DNA from: Bradyrhizobium commune
GTDB lineage: Bacteria > Pseudomonadota > Alphaproteobacteria > Rhizobiales > Xanthobacteraceae
Assembly: GCF_015624505.1 (NCBI RefSeq)
Contig: NZ_CP061379.1
Coordinates: 1,364,001 to 1,428,000 of the forward strand
Direction of reading: 5' to 3'
DNA: 64,000 nt
Position 1 is the stretch's first letter, and every line of letters starts with the position of its first letter. Shown piece by piece: positions 53,872 to 63,325 of the stretch. Under the pieces are notes generated by a model. The model made no database searches. It saw nothing but the letters and a program-made list of their open reading frames with translations, and had not been told where the DNA came from. Both the position numbers and the translations under genes were made by a program.

Positions 53872-54665
53872 AGGTCTCGCGGCTCACGAAGTCGTTCAAG
53901 GGGCGGGGGTGGCGGGCGAACGACGTTCTCGCCGTCGATGATGTCAGTTTCGAGCTCGCTCGCGGTGGCAGTCTCGGCGTCGTAGGCGAGAGCGGCTCGG
54001 GAAAGAGCACCCTGGCTCGAATGGTCTCGCGCCTGATCGAAATCACGGGCGGCGGCATTGAATTCGACGGGAGCGATATTGGAGCCGTTTCGCCGTCATC
54101 CTTCGTACGTCGTCCGGAGAGGCGGAAAATACAACACGTCTTTCAGGATACTGGCGAGAACCTGACGCCACATCTTACTGCGCGCGCTGCCATCGCCGAT
54201 CCTATCAGACGACTTGCCGGGTTGACCGACGAACGGCAAATTCGTCACAAGGTAGATACCCTCGCCACAAGCGTTGCGTTAAGCCCGGAGCTGCTGAATC
54301 GCTATCCTCATCAGTTGTCGGGAGGGCAAAAGGCCCGAGTGGGAATTGCGCGCGCGCTCGCCTCTGCCCCGGACCTGCTTATTCTGGATGAGCCGACCGC
54401 CGCCCTTGATGTCTCGGTTCAGGCGGCCATTCTGAAATTGCTACACCACCTACGGAGCGAATTCGGCTTGGCTTATTTGTTCATAAGTCACGACATCGAG
54501 GTTGTCAGACTGATGTGCGAAGATGTTATCATCATGCGCCTCGGGCGCGTGGTCGAACAGGGGCCGACGAGGCAGATTCTCGAGAGTCCCCAGAGCGACT
54601 ACGGGCGTGCACTGCTGGAAGCGGTTCCTCGTCTTAACGATCGACGGCATGCCTCGAGTGCCTGA
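53865..54665 (+). CDS. ABC transporter ATP-binding protein (DppF/OppF type)
   Basis: 266 residues from the ATG at 53865 (seven-base overlap with the previous gene). Walker A GESGSGKST, Q-loop VFQDTGENLTPHLT, signature LSGGQKARVGIARAL, Walker B LLILDEPTAALD, H-loop FISHDIEVV. It forms a heterodimer with the preceding ATPase. The unusual Ala in the signature is tolerated in this family. The operon therefore encodes a complete importer. Confidence 0.92.
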   Translation: MLKVSRLTKSFKGRGWRANDVLAVDDVSFELARGGSLGVVGESGSGKSTLARMVSRLIEITGGGIEFDGSDIGAVSPSSFVRRPERRKIQHVFQDTGENLTPHLTARAAIADPIRRLAGLTDERQIRHKVDTLATSVALSPELLNRYPHQLSGGQKARVGIARALASAPDLLILDEPTAALDVSVQAAILKLLHHLRSEFGLAYLFISHDIEVVRLMCEDVIIMRLGRVVEQGPTRQILESPQSDYGRALLEAVPRLNDRRHASSA

Positions 54666-54692
54666 TCGCGCGTAGCTAACGAGAGAGCTCAG

Positions 54693-55505
54693 ATGTTGGA
54701 GCAGACCGCGAGCCTTCCGATGTACAATCTTCCCGAGATGGCGGCCCGAAACGCCGCCTTTTGGGAGGCGCTGTCGAAAGAAGTGCAGGGCCCGAAGCTG
54801 GCCACCTTTCCGTCCAATCTTGTGTTCTCGCGCCCGGTCGTGCCGGATGCCATTGGCCCAGAGATCCTGTTCACCCAGACCTGCGGCTATCCGTTGCGGA
54901 CCATCTATAGCGGACAGTTCGCCTTCCTGGGTGTCCCTACCTACGACTTTCCGGGCTGCGGCCCGTCGACGCATCGGGCCTTTGTCATCGTGGGCAAGGA
55001 GTCCCCCTATCGAGCCATCGAAGATCTGCGCGGAGCCAGGTTCGCGCTCAACAGCATCCATTCGAATTCGGGGATGAACCTCCCTCGGATATTGCTGGCC
55101 CGACATGGGATCAAGGCCCCCTTCTTCGGGGCAGTCGTGGTGACGCGCTCGCATACCGAGAGCATCAGGCAGGTACAGGCGGGTCATTTCGACGCCGCCT
55201 CGATCGATTGCGTGACGTATGGCTTTTTCAAGGAGCTGTGTCCGGAGAAGGTTAGCGGCATCCGCGTGCTCGCCGAGACTCCGGAGAGCCCCGCCATTCC
55301 ATTCGTCACATCGATAGCGACGCCTTCCGACCAGGCTGAAAAGCTGCGCTCTGCCTTGTTCCGCCTGGTGAATGATCCCATCTACCGGCCGGTCCTTGGC
55401 GGGCTCCATATCAAGACGATAACCGCTGTCGATCCGGTCGATTACGAACGCGTCATTGCCTACGAACGCGAAGCCGCTGAACGGGGATATGCCGAGTTGA
55501 AGTAA
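54693..55505 (+). CDS. PhnD/phosphonate-type periplasmic-binding-like protein without signal peptide
   Basis: 270 residues. The fold is that of type II binding proteins of the PhnD (transferrin-like, DUF3834) group: FTQTCGYPLRT, IEDLRGARFALNSIHSNSGMN, VTRSHTESIRQVQAGHFDAASIDCVTYGFF. The N-terminus MLEQTASLPMYNLPEM is not a signal peptide, so it may act in the cytoplasm as sensor or carrier, or the true start lies elsewhere. It lies 27 bp after the second ATPase, in the same operon. Confidence 0.75.
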   Translation: MLEQTASLPMYNLPEMAARNAAFWEALSKEVQGPKLATFPSNLVFSRPVVPDAIGPEILFTQTCGYPLRTIYSGQFAFLGVPTYDFPGCGPSTHRAFVIVGKESPYRAIEDLRGARFALNSIHSNSGMNLPRILLARHGIKAPFFGAVVVTRSHTESIRQVQAGHFDAASIDCVTYGFFKELCPEKVSGIRVLAETPESPAIPFVTSIATPSDQAEKLRSALFRLVNDPIYRPVLGGLHIKTITAVDPVDYERVIAYEREAAERGYAELK

Positions 55506-55780
55506 CAGGAATGGTGCCGCCTCCATGTAGTGATAGAACCATATGGCGCTGCCGCTTCGAACCAACGACTGCCGCTTAGTTTCGAGCTCCAGGCGGTCTG
55601 GTGAGATCCACCAAAGGCAGCACAAGCGAAACGCCACGTTGGATGCTCATGCCAGATATCGATCCTGAGGTGGCGTGGGCGTCATGCGGGTTCTGCGCGT
55701 ATGCCCCGGAAGAACGGGGCTAGGGGGGAGACTCATGAAATCGCTATCCATCTACATAATTGAGGCAGTGGTCCCGCGAC
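55506..55780. other. intergenic region before the FAD oxidase gene
   Basis: About 275 bp. I see no coding frame with support and no clear terminator. An in-frame TTG at 55760 is an alternative start for the next gene. Confidence 0.4.
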
Positions 55781-57211
55781 ATGAATCGGAACGATCAGTC
55801 TACTAATATTGTCTCGAAGTTGCGCGATTTGCTCGGTGACGGTGGCGTCTTAACCTCGCCGGAAGATATCGCTCCTTACGAGCGCGACAATGCGTTGAAG
55901 TCGAGCGGTCAGGCGATTTGTGTCGTCCGACCATCCGACACGGCCGGTGTGTCAGATGTCCTCCGGGCCTGCACGGAGGCCGAAGTCAACGTCATACCTC
56001 GCGGTGGAGGAACGGGATTGAGTGGCGGGGCGGTGCCGCGGCCGGACGATCGCGCGGTCATCCTCTCGCTCGACCGAATGCGTAAGGTTCGGATGATCGA
56101 CGTCGTGGGGGATGTCCTGGTGGTCGATGCCGGGATAACGCTATTCGAGGCCCGGGAAGCCGCTCTCAAAGCCGGCCGGACGATTGGTCTCGACCACGGT
56201 GGAAGCGGGTCCAGCCAGGTGGGAGGCAATCTGGGGACGAACGCGGGTGGCAATAACGTCCTGCGATACGGCATGGCTCGCGACCAGGTTCTCGGACTCG
56301 AATGGGTCTTGCCGAGCGGCGAGATCATTGGACCGCCGAGCGAGCTTCGCAAATCCAATGCTGGTTACGACCTGCGCCATCTCCTGGTCGGGTCGGAAGG
56401 CACGCTTGCCGTGATTACCGGGGTCGCTCTCAAGCTGAGACCCGCGCCACTCACGACAGCCACGGCGTTGATGTCGGTCGACACGCCGGCCAAGGCCCTT
56501 GAGCTGCTTGGCCTGGCGCGCGAGATCTTTGGCGAAACAGTGAGTGCCTTCGAACTCATGTCGGAGGGCGCGCTGGCATTTCACTCCGCCCATGTATTAC
56601 GAAAGCCGATCGTTCCGCTCGGCTCTCCCTGGACGGCGCTGGTCGAGTGTGATTCCTCGAGCCGTTTCTTCGATCTTGACGGCGCTTTTGCCTCCTTTCT
56701 CGAGCGCGCATTGGAGTCGGGGATCGTCTCGGATGGAGCGCTTGCGTCTTCGACCGCCCAGCGTGCCGCCTTCTGGTCGCTGCGAGAGGGCATTCCGCAA
56801 GCGATGCACGCGGCAAAGATTCCTATCGTGAGAACCGATGTGGCTGTACCGATCCGGGCGATCCCGGAATTCGCAGAGCGCATCAAGACGCTCTCGATTC
56901 AGCGCATACCGGGTGGACATCCCGTCTTTTTCGGTCATGTCGGAGATGGAAACATTCACTTCAACTTCTTGCCGCCAGACGACATGAATTCGGATGATTT
57001 CCGAGCCCGGATGCCGGAAATCTACCGGATCGTCGAGGATGCAGCACTTTTATTCGGCGGCACCATCAGCGCCGAGCACGGCATTGGTCAAACTAAATGT
57101 GACGCATTGACGCGAATGAAAAGTGCGAAGGAGATCGAACTGATGGGAGCAATCAAGAGCGTCTTCGATCCCCTTCGTATCCTCAATCCCAATAAGGTGA
57201 TCCTCCAATGA
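55781..57211 (+). CDS. FAD-linked oxidase, GlcD-like (2-hydroxyacid or D-lactate dehydrogenase family)
   Basis: 476 residues. The N-terminal FAD-binding (VAO/PCMH) domain shows VIPRGGGTGLSGGAVPR, LGLEWVLPSGEIIGPPSEL and the SNAGYDLRHLLVGSEGTLAVIT motif. The C-terminal domain shows GHVGDGNIHFNFLPP (metal His) and GGTISAEHGIGQTKCDAL. Such enzymes oxidise 2-hydroxyacids (glycolate, D-lactate, D-2-hydroxyglutarate) to 2-oxoacids. Only the D subunit is present; no GlcE/GlcF partners are adjacent. ATG 55781 is chosen over the TTG at 55760. Confidence 0.88.
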   Translation: MNRNDQSTNIVSKLRDLLGDGGVLTSPEDIAPYERDNALKSSGQAICVVRPSDTAGVSDVLRACTEAEVNVIPRGGGTGLSGGAVPRPDDRAVILSLDRMRKVRMIDVVGDVLVVDAGITLFEAREAALKAGRTIGLDHGGSGSSQVGGNLGTNAGGNNVLRYGMARDQVLGLEWVLPSGEIIGPPSELRKSNAGYDLRHLLVGSEGTLAVITGVALKLRPAPLTTATALMSVDTPAKALELLGLAREIFGETVSAFELMSEGALAFHSAHVLRKPIVPLGSPWTALVECDSSSRFFDLDGAFASFLERALESGIVSDGALASSTAQRAAFWSLREGIPQAMHAAKIPIVRTDVAVPIRAIPEFAERIKTLSIQRIPGGHPVFFGHVGDGNIHFNFLPPDDMNSDDFRARMPEIYRIVEDAALLFGGTISAEHGIGQTKCDALTRMKSAKEIELMGAIKSVFDPLRILNPNKVILQ

Positions 57212-57710
57212 AGTAGCTTTGTTCGGTGGATCAGATTTTCTGAGGATGAACCTCCGAAGAACGTTTTGGACGCGCTTTTCTTCCGGGAGCATCTTAGAGG
57301 GCCTCTGCTTCCCGGAGAAGCCCTGCCATGGGACATCTAGAGACCGAAGCACGTACGAAGACCTTGTGGCGACGCCTCGTCGAGATCTTCGAGGACTACA
57401 TCAAATATATGGCGCCCTGCTACTGAGATGCATCAAATAGGCGAGAAATAGGCGCTGCCGTCAGCTCTCAATAGCTGGGATCGAGGGTGCGGCTAATCGC
57501 TGTGCCTGCGACGGCGGAAGTTTCATCGCGGCCTCAATCTACAGTTCATAGCGATCTGAATCGTCAGCGCACCGTGCAGCCGACCACCGGATCGGCGGTG
57601 TTTAGGAGTTGCCTAAGCACTGCGACGAGAAATGATAATTTCCTGGCCGATATGTTTGCTCCTAAGTGAGCTCCGTAACTGTACGCGCGTCTCGCTCGAA
57701 CGGGCCGGAA
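57212..57710. other. intergenic region before the flavin monooxygenase gene
   Basis: About 500 bp of mixed composition with only short, non-family frames (for example 57219-57440). A separate promoter for the downstream genes is likely here, but I cannot point to it. Confidence 0.4.
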
Positions 57711-59039
57711 ATGGAAACAGTGATGGCGATAGAAAAAGTCGATACGGTTGTCGTCGGAGCAGGTCAGGCCGGATTGGCCATGAGCGAGCACCTGAGCGCC
57801 GCCGGCATCGCTCATGTCGTCTTTGAAAGGCATCGGATTGCCGAAAGGTGGCGGACTGCGCGATGGGACTCATTGGTCGCCAACGGACCCGCTTGGCACG
57901 ATCGCTTTCCCGGCATGGAATTTCCGGGTCATCGAGACTCGTTTCCTTCCAAAGAGGTCGTGGCGGACTATTTCGTGTCGTATGCCGAGATGATTGCCGC
58001 CCCTGTGCGTTGCGGTGTGGACGTCACGTCGGTTTGCCGGCTCGAGGGCCGCGCCGGCTTTCGCGTCGAAACGTCCACCGGCATATTCGAAGCTCACAAC
58101 GTGGTAGCGGCGACCGGCCCCTTCCAAATTCCGCTCATCCCCGACGTCATACCCAAGGACTCCGCCGTTACTCAGATCCATTCGAACGACTATCGCAGCC
58201 CTGCGCAGTTGCCGGACGGAGGAGTGCTGGTCGTCGGTGCAGGATCATCAGGCGGTCAGATCGCCGATGAACTTCTCAGGGCCGGCAGAGCCGTCTACCT
58301 TTCGGTCGGTCCGCACGAGCGGCCACCGCGATCGTACCGCGGGTATGATTTTTGCTGGTGGTTGGGCGTCCTTGGAAAATGGGACATCGAGACAAAAACG
58401 CGTGGCACGGAACATGTCACGATCTCCGTGAGCGGTGCTCGCGGAGGTTACACGGTGGACTTCAGGAGACTTGCCGAGGAAGGAATGACGCTCGTGGGCT
58501 CGACCAGGTCTTACAGCGACGGCAAGGTGACTTTCGCCAGTGACCTGCGGGAAAATATTGCGATGGGAGATCGGTCGCTCATCTCGCTACTAGATGAGGC
58601 GGACGACTACGTCAAACGCACCGGGCTCGATCTCCCCGACGAGCCCGACGCCCGCGTCATGCCGCCAGATCCGCAATGCCTGACCGATCCGCTGTGCGAA
58701 CTCGATCTGCGCGCGGCTGGCGTGAATACGGTCATTTGGGCCACGGGCTATTCGTCGGACTATTCCTGGCTCAAGGTCGATACTTTCGATCTGGCAGGCA
58801 AGCCGAGGCACCAGCGAGGCGTATCGCTTGAGCCCGGGATATTCTTCTTGGGATTGCCGTGGCAGTCGCGCAGAGGCTCGGCGTTCATCTGGGGGGTCTG
58901 GCACGACGCGAAGTACCTAGCGGATCGAATCTCCACCCAGCGGCGCTATCGCGACTATCACAACGAGAGGACCGGGGAGATCGATCGCGGCAAGGCCGCA
59001 AAGTTACGCAGGGAATCAAACCCGGCGATTGCGAAATAG
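57711..59039 (+). CDS. flavin-containing monooxygenase (NAD(P)H/FAD)
   Basis: 442 residues. FAD motif TVVVGAGQAGLAMSEHLSAAG at the N-terminus, WRTARWDSLVANGPAWHDRFPGM following, and a second nucleotide motif VLVVGAGSSGGQIADELLRAG near residue 180 for NADP. NVVAATGPFQIP and TVIWATGYSSDYSWL are typical of the FMO/Baeyer-Villiger-like group (trkA-type). Such enzymes oxygenate N, S or ketone groups. The ATG at 57711 (or 57723) is the start; upstream frame to 57666 is not used. It leads a set of genes running to the window end. Confidence 0.85.
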   Translation: METVMAIEKVDTVVVGAGQAGLAMSEHLSAAGIAHVVFERHRIAERWRTARWDSLVANGPAWHDRFPGMEFPGHRDSFPSKEVVADYFVSYAEMIAAPVRCGVDVTSVCRLEGRAGFRVETSTGIFEAHNVVAATGPFQIPLIPDVIPKDSAVTQIHSNDYRSPAQLPDGGVLVVGAGSSGGQIADELLRAGRAVYLSVGPHERPPRSYRGYDFCWWLGVLGKWDIETKTRGTEHVTISVSGARGGYTVDFRRLAEEGMTLVGSTRSYSDGKVTFASDLRENIAMGDRSLISLLDEADDYVKRTGLDLPDEPDARVMPPDPQCLTDPLCELDLRAAGVNTVIWATGYSSDYSWLKVDTFDLAGKPRHQRGVSLEPGIFFLGLPWQSRRGSAFIWGVWHDAKYLADRISTQRRYRDYHNERTGEIDRGKAAKLRRESNPAIAK

Positions 59040-59058
59040 AGAACAAGGGAAGAGCCAC

Positions 59059-59475
59059 GTGGCACATCATCGAATCCGGAAGTTCAACACCAAAGACACC
59101 TACCCGGAGCAAAAACTGGACAATGATCTCTGTCAGGCCGTCGTGACCTCGGGCGGTAAGATCGTGTGGTTGCGCGGGCAGTGTCCGCAGAATCTGGATG
59201 ACGCGATGAACATCGGGAGCCATGACCCCGTGGAGCAAACCCACAAGGTCATGCAGAACATCCGGCAGCTCATCGAGGAAGCCGGCGGCAAGATGGAGCA
59301 CCTAGTCAAGGTCGTGGTCTATCTCACGGACGTGCGGCATCGCGAAGCGGTGTACAGAACGATGGGCGAATACATCAAGGATGTTTATCCGGTGTCGACC
59401 GGCCTGGTCGTCCAGGCGCTGGCGCGGCCGGAATGGCTGGTCGAAATCGACGCTACCGCCGTAATCCCGGAGTGA
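59059..59475 (+). CDS. RidA/YjgF-family protein
   Basis: 138 residues from a GTG at 59059 (GGGAAGAG upstream). The family pattern is plain: LCQAVVTSGGKIVWLRGQ, THKVMQNIRQLIEEAGGKMEHLVKVVVYLTDVRHREAVYR, and PVSTGLVVQALARPEWLVEIDATAVIP. The Arg of the imine-hydrolysing site in true RidA is shifted (ALARPEWLVEID in place of the usual CLNRP-type segment), so it may be a RutC-like or Rid4-7 member. These proteins hydrolyse imine or enamine intermediates from oxidases, consistent with a monooxygenase just upstream. Confidence 0.85.
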   Translation: MAHHRIRKFNTKDTYPEQKLDNDLCQAVVTSGGKIVWLRGQCPQNLDDAMNIGSHDPVEQTHKVMQNIRQLIEEAGGKMEHLVKVVVYLTDVRHREAVYRTMGEYIKDVYPVSTGLVVQALARPEWLVEIDATAVIPE

Positions 59476-59479
59476 CCGA

Positions 59480-60517
59480 ATGACACGCTTCATAAATATA
59501 GATCGCAGGCAATTCGCCTTCGCAACGCTGGCGCTCGCCGCGTCCGCGCGCTGGCCGGCCAGCGCGGCGGCCAAGGACACCGTGCGCATGGGACAAGCCA
59601 CGACGACGTTGGGCTTTCTGCCAGTGTGGGCCGCGCGTGCCTACGATACCTTTGCAGCGGAGCAGGTTGACCTGAACTGGGCAGCCATCAACGGGGGAGA
59701 TCCCGCCTGCCTGGCGGCGCTCGACAGCGGAGACATCGACATCGCCGCGACAGGGAGCGATTCAGTTCTTGAGGCGGTTGCCAAGGGACAGCCCTACCAG
59801 ATCATCTATTCGCTGATGTCGAAGATCTCGCTCAATTTGACCGTCTCCGAAGCGATGGTCAAACGGACCGGTATTTCAAAGGATTTGCCGATCAAGGAGC
59901 GCATCGCCTGCCTCAAGGGCGCGACGTTGGGAGTCGCCGTGGTCGGAGGCGCTCAAGACCGGACTGTTCGCTGGTTGGCGACGCGCGGCGGCCTCGACGG
60001 CCGAAAGGATATCCAGGTTGTCCAGATAGGCTCGGCCGCGGCGCTGGGGGCCGCTCTGGAAAACGGACGTATCGATGGATTCATGTTGTCGCCGCCCGAA
60101 GGGCCATTGGCGGAGGCGGCGGGATACGGCAGGACCGTCATCGAGCCTGATGCCGATATTCCGGGCTGGAAGGGGATGCCGAGCCTCGTGCTCGTTGCTC
60201 GCTCCGATGCGAACGAGGCTGCGCAGAAGAAGATCGTCGCGACAGTACGGGCGATGAACGCCGCCAATCATGCGGTGCTGTCCGACCTCGAGGGAAGCGC
60301 CGACAAGATCGGAGGCAAGTTCTTCCCGAAACTGCCTCAACCCGTCATGCGCGTCAGCATCAGGACGCTTGCGGACGGAATCCGCGATGACGGGTTGCTC
60401 AATGAAGAGCGTGCCAAGCTGCTGTCTCAGTTTGTCGCAGACTCTGGACGGACCCCGCCGGCTCCGGGCTCCTTCTGGACCAACAAGTACGTCGAACTCG
60501 CGAAGAATACCAAATAG
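59480..60517 (+). CDS. SsuA/TauA-type ABC transporter substrate-binding protein (orphan)
   Basis: 345 residues. The N-terminus NIDRRQFAFATLALAASARWPASAAA is a Tat signal. The mature domain is NitT/TauT-like: GFLPVWAARAYDTFAAEQVDLNW, ALDSGDIDIAATGSDSVLEAV, ATLGVAVVGGAQDRTVRWLATRGGLDG. No permease or ATPase is beside it, so it must use a distant importer or one outside the window. It starts four bases after the RidA stop. Confidence 0.82.
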   Translation: MTRFINIDRRQFAFATLALAASARWPASAAAKDTVRMGQATTTLGFLPVWAARAYDTFAAEQVDLNWAAINGGDPACLAALDSGDIDIAATGSDSVLEAVAKGQPYQIIYSLMSKISLNLTVSEAMVKRTGISKDLPIKERIACLKGATLGVAVVGGAQDRTVRWLATRGGLDGRKDIQVVQIGSAAALGAALENGRIDGFMLSPPEGPLAEAAGYGRTVIEPDADIPGWKGMPSLVLVARSDANEAAQKKIVATVRAMNAANHAVLSDLEGSADKIGGKFFPKLPQPVMRVSIRTLADGIRDDGLLNEERAKLLSQFVADSGRTPPAPGSFWTNKYVELAKNTK

Positions 60518-60529
60518 GGATCAGCCGCT

Positions 60530-61540
60530 ATGGCTCGTATCGATTTCCGCTATCTCGATCGAGCGCAAGTGCGCTCGCTTTTACCTCCGATCAAAACTCT
60601 GCTGTCGCTGATCGAACAGGGGCTGTCCGCACATGGACGACGGGACGTTGTCCTGCCGCCGAAGGCACACATCCAGCTGGATGACCGCTATAACGGTCAT
60701 TTCAACATTCTGGTGGGTTGGGCAGGCCCAAATGATACGGCGGGCGTGAAAGTCATCGGCGACTACGTCGAGAACTACAAGCACGGACTTCCCTCTGAGG
60801 TCGCCATGCTCACCCTGTACAATCCCCGGACCGGCGTGCCGCAGGCCCTGATGGACGCGACGGATTTGACGACTGAACGCACTGGTGCCGTCACTGGTAT
60901 CGGAGCAAAATACCTCGCTCCCAAGGGAGCGAAGGTCATTGGTCATGTCGGTGCGCGGGGGACCGCGTTCGCGAATATCGCGATCCTCGCCAAATTGTTC
61001 GAGATCGCCGAAGTCCGTATCACCAGTAAGAGGCCGGAAACGCGCGAGGCCCTGGCGCAGAGGGTTTGGGAGGAATGCGGCATCAAGGCCGTGGCAGTCG
61101 CCACCGCCGAGGAAGCCTGCCGCGGCGCCGACATCGTCGTCGAGGCGACCCGTCTGGAGAAGCCCGAGATCCTGATCCGCGACGAGTGGCTGACGCCGAA
61201 CTGTCTTCTGATTTGCTATGGCTGGAAAATGGCCGTCGATCCGGCCACGGTCAGAGCCGCATCGAAAGTCGTCGTCGATGATTGGGAGCAGTGCTGCAAG
61301 GGCGGCCAGTTGCACCCCATGATCGAGAGCGGCGAATTGACGCGTGCCAAGCTATACGCCGAGATTGGCGAGGTGACGTGCGGCGCAAAGGCGGGACGTG
61401 CCGATGCCGACGGCCGCATCGTATTCTGGCATCGCGGGTTCGCGATCAGCGACATCATGCTCGGGGCGAATATTCTGGAATCTGCCGTTTCAAAAGAAAT
61501 CGGCACCGTCTTGAACCTGTTTGATTTGCCGGATGAGTGA
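60530..61540 (+). CDS. ornithine cyclodeaminase/mu-crystallin-family protein
   Basis: 336 residues. RNA the NAD(P) motif is VIGHVGARGTAFANIAILAKLF near residue 140. Substrate-side segments are LPPKAHIQLDDRY, NILVGWAGPNDTAGVKVIGDYVENYKHGLPS and TTERTGAVTGIGAKYLAPK. Members remove ammonia from ornithine or oxidise/reduce amino acids and imines (alanine dehydrogenase, ketimine reductase, lysine cyclodeaminase). Given the RidA and flavoprotein neighbours, an imine or amino acid step is plausible. It starts 12 bp after the binding-protein gene. Confidence 0.85.
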   Translation: MARIDFRYLDRAQVRSLLPPIKTLLSLIEQGLSAHGRRDVVLPPKAHIQLDDRYNGHFNILVGWAGPNDTAGVKVIGDYVENYKHGLPSEVAMLTLYNPRTGVPQALMDATDLTTERTGAVTGIGAKYLAPKGAKVIGHVGARGTAFANIAILAKLFEIAEVRITSKRPETREALAQRVWEECGIKAVAVATAEEACRGADIVVEATRLEKPEILIRDEWLTPNCLLICYGWKMAVDPATVRAASKVVVDDWEQCCKGGQLHPMIESGELTRAKLYAEIGEVTCGAKAGRADADGRIVFWHRGFAISDIMLGANILESAVSKEIGTVLNLFDLPDE

Positions 61541-63203
61541 GACGATGAACGAGGTGCTCGCGCCAGAGGCGATGCGTGATATGAGCGGCGCGGATGCGGT
61601 TGTCGACGCGCTGCTGTGCCAAGGATTGAAGTCGCTTTACTGTCTTCCCGGTATCCAGAACGACGCCTTGTTCGTGTCCTTGTTCGATCGTCGAAACGAA
61701 ATGCAGGTCGTGCATACCCGGCACGAGCAGGGCGCTGCCTACATGGCGCTCGGCGCTGCACTGGCGACCGGAAAACCCGCTGCCTACGCCGTGGTCCCAG
61801 GCCCGGGCGTGCTCAATACCGCGGCCGCGCTCGGAACAGCTTACAGCGCGGGTGCCAAGGTCCTCTGCCTGTCGGGCCAGATACCAAGCCATGCGATCGG
61901 CAAGGGACTTGGCTATCTGCACGAGCTTCCGGATCAATTGGGCATCCTGGAGCGGTTGACGAAATGGGCCAGGCGGACAAAGGCGCCTGAGGACGTGCCA
62001 GCCGACTTTGCGGAGGCGTTCTCAGCGCTGCGATCGGGACGTCCGCGCCCCGTCGCCATCGAAGTCCCCATGGACGTCTTGTCCCGAAAAGCCCAAATCA
62101 AGTCCGCATTCTGGCGTGAGCCGGACGTTCGGGCGGCCCCCGAGGACGACGCAATCGCAAAAGCGGCATCGCTGTTGTCCCGCGCTGAGCGGCCGTTGAT
62201 ATTTGTCGGAGGCGGGGCCCAAGACGCTGGTCTTCCACTCAAGCTACTCGCGGAAAAGCTGGGTGCGCCCGTTGTGGCCCATCGCATGGGGAAGGGCGTG
62301 CTGGACGACAGGCATCCGCTCAGCCTTAATCTCTCAGCCGGCCACGCGCTTTGGAAAGGCTGCGACGTCGTCCTTGCAATTGGAACAAGGATGCATCTGC
62401 CGCTGACGCAGTGGGGATCCGACGACGGGTTACAGATCATCAAGATCGATGTCGACGAACTCGAGATGTCGCGCGGCCGCCAGCCTGACCTGGCCTTGTG
62501 TGGCGAGGCTCTCGAGGTCCTGCAACGGCTCAGCGACCAGATACAAAAGCCTGTCGCGGATCGCGATAGCCGAATTGCATCGATCCGTGCCTTGAAGGCC
62601 GAGATCGCGGGCAAGCTCGATCTGCTGCGTCCGCAGATGGACTATTTGCGCGCGATTCGGGACGTGCTCCCGGATGATGGCATTCTGGTCGACGAGTCGA
62701 CACAGGTCGGCTACGTCTCGCGTATCGGGTATGAGACCCGGTTGCCGCGGACCTATCTCTCGTCCGGGCATGCGGGAACGCTGGGGTGGGGGTTTCCCAC
62801 GGCGCTCGGCGCGCAGCACGCGCTGCCGGATAGCCCGGTCGTGTCGATCACCGGCGACGGCGGCTTCATGTTCAACGTGCAGGAGCTCGCCACGGCGGTC
62901 CATCACAACATTCCCCTCGTGACGGTGCTTTTCAACGATGGCGCGTTCGGGAATGTCCAGCGCATGCAGCGTGAGCTCTATGGACTGCGGGTCATCGCAA
63001 CCGACCTGACCAATCCGGACTTCGTGCGGATGGCGGATAGCTTTGGTGTCTACGCCACGCGCGCCGAAGGGCCGCAGGCTTTGAGGAGCGCCCTGACGCG
63101 AGCATTCGAGGCGCGTCGCCCCTCCTTGATTGAAGTGCCGTGCGGTAAAATGCCGGAGCCGTGGCCATTTCTTCAGTTGCCGCGGGTTCGCGGGCGCCAG
63201 TGA
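61533..63203 (+). CDS. thiamine-diphosphate enzyme, acetolactate synthase-like
   Basis: 556 residues. N-terminal TPP-pyrimidine domain with the activating Glu in HTRHEQGAAYMALG, the central domain (PLIFVGGGAQDAGLPLKLLAEKLGAPVV), and the C-terminal TPP-binding motif ITGDGGFMFNVQELATAVHHNIPLVTVLFNDGAFGN. GDG...N metal binding is intact. Family members decarboxylate 2-oxoacids or join them (acetolactate synthase, benzoylformate or oxalyl-CoA decarboxylases). No small regulatory subunit is adjacent, so a catabolic role is likelier. The ATG at 61533 overlaps the previous stop; 61545 is also possible. Confidence 0.85.
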   Translation: MSETMNEVLAPEAMRDMSGADAVVDALLCQGLKSLYCLPGIQNDALFVSLFDRRNEMQVVHTRHEQGAAYMALGAALATGKPAAYAVVPGPGVLNTAAALGTAYSAGAKVLCLSGQIPSHAIGKGLGYLHELPDQLGILERLTKWARRTKAPEDVPADFAEAFSALRSGRPRPVAIEVPMDVLSRKAQIKSAFWREPDVRAAPEDDAIAKAASLLSRAERPLIFVGGGAQDAGLPLKLLAEKLGAPVVAHRMGKGVLDDRHPLSLNLSAGHALWKGCDVVLAIGTRMHLPLTQWGSDDGLQIIKIDVDELEMSRGRQPDLALCGEALEVLQRLSDQIQKPVADRDSRIASIRALKAEIAGKLDLLRPQMDYLRAIRDVLPDDGILVDESTQVGYVSRIGYETRLPRTYLSSGHAGTLGWGFPTALGAQHALPDSPVVSITGDGGFMFNVQELATAVHHNIPLVTVLFNDGAFGNVQRMQRELYGLRVIATDLTNPDFVRMADSFGVYATRAEGPQALRSALTRAFEARRPSLIEVPCGKMPEPWPFLQLPRVRGRQ

Positions 63204-63325
63204 CAAATGCTGAGGTTCGTCGGATTTGGATTTGCGAACCGCATCATACGGAAATCGTAATTCTCTTGGCTCAGCGAGAGGCGATAATCGTATGATCGCG
63301 GGCGATGCTTGGCTCGGAGTGCGGT

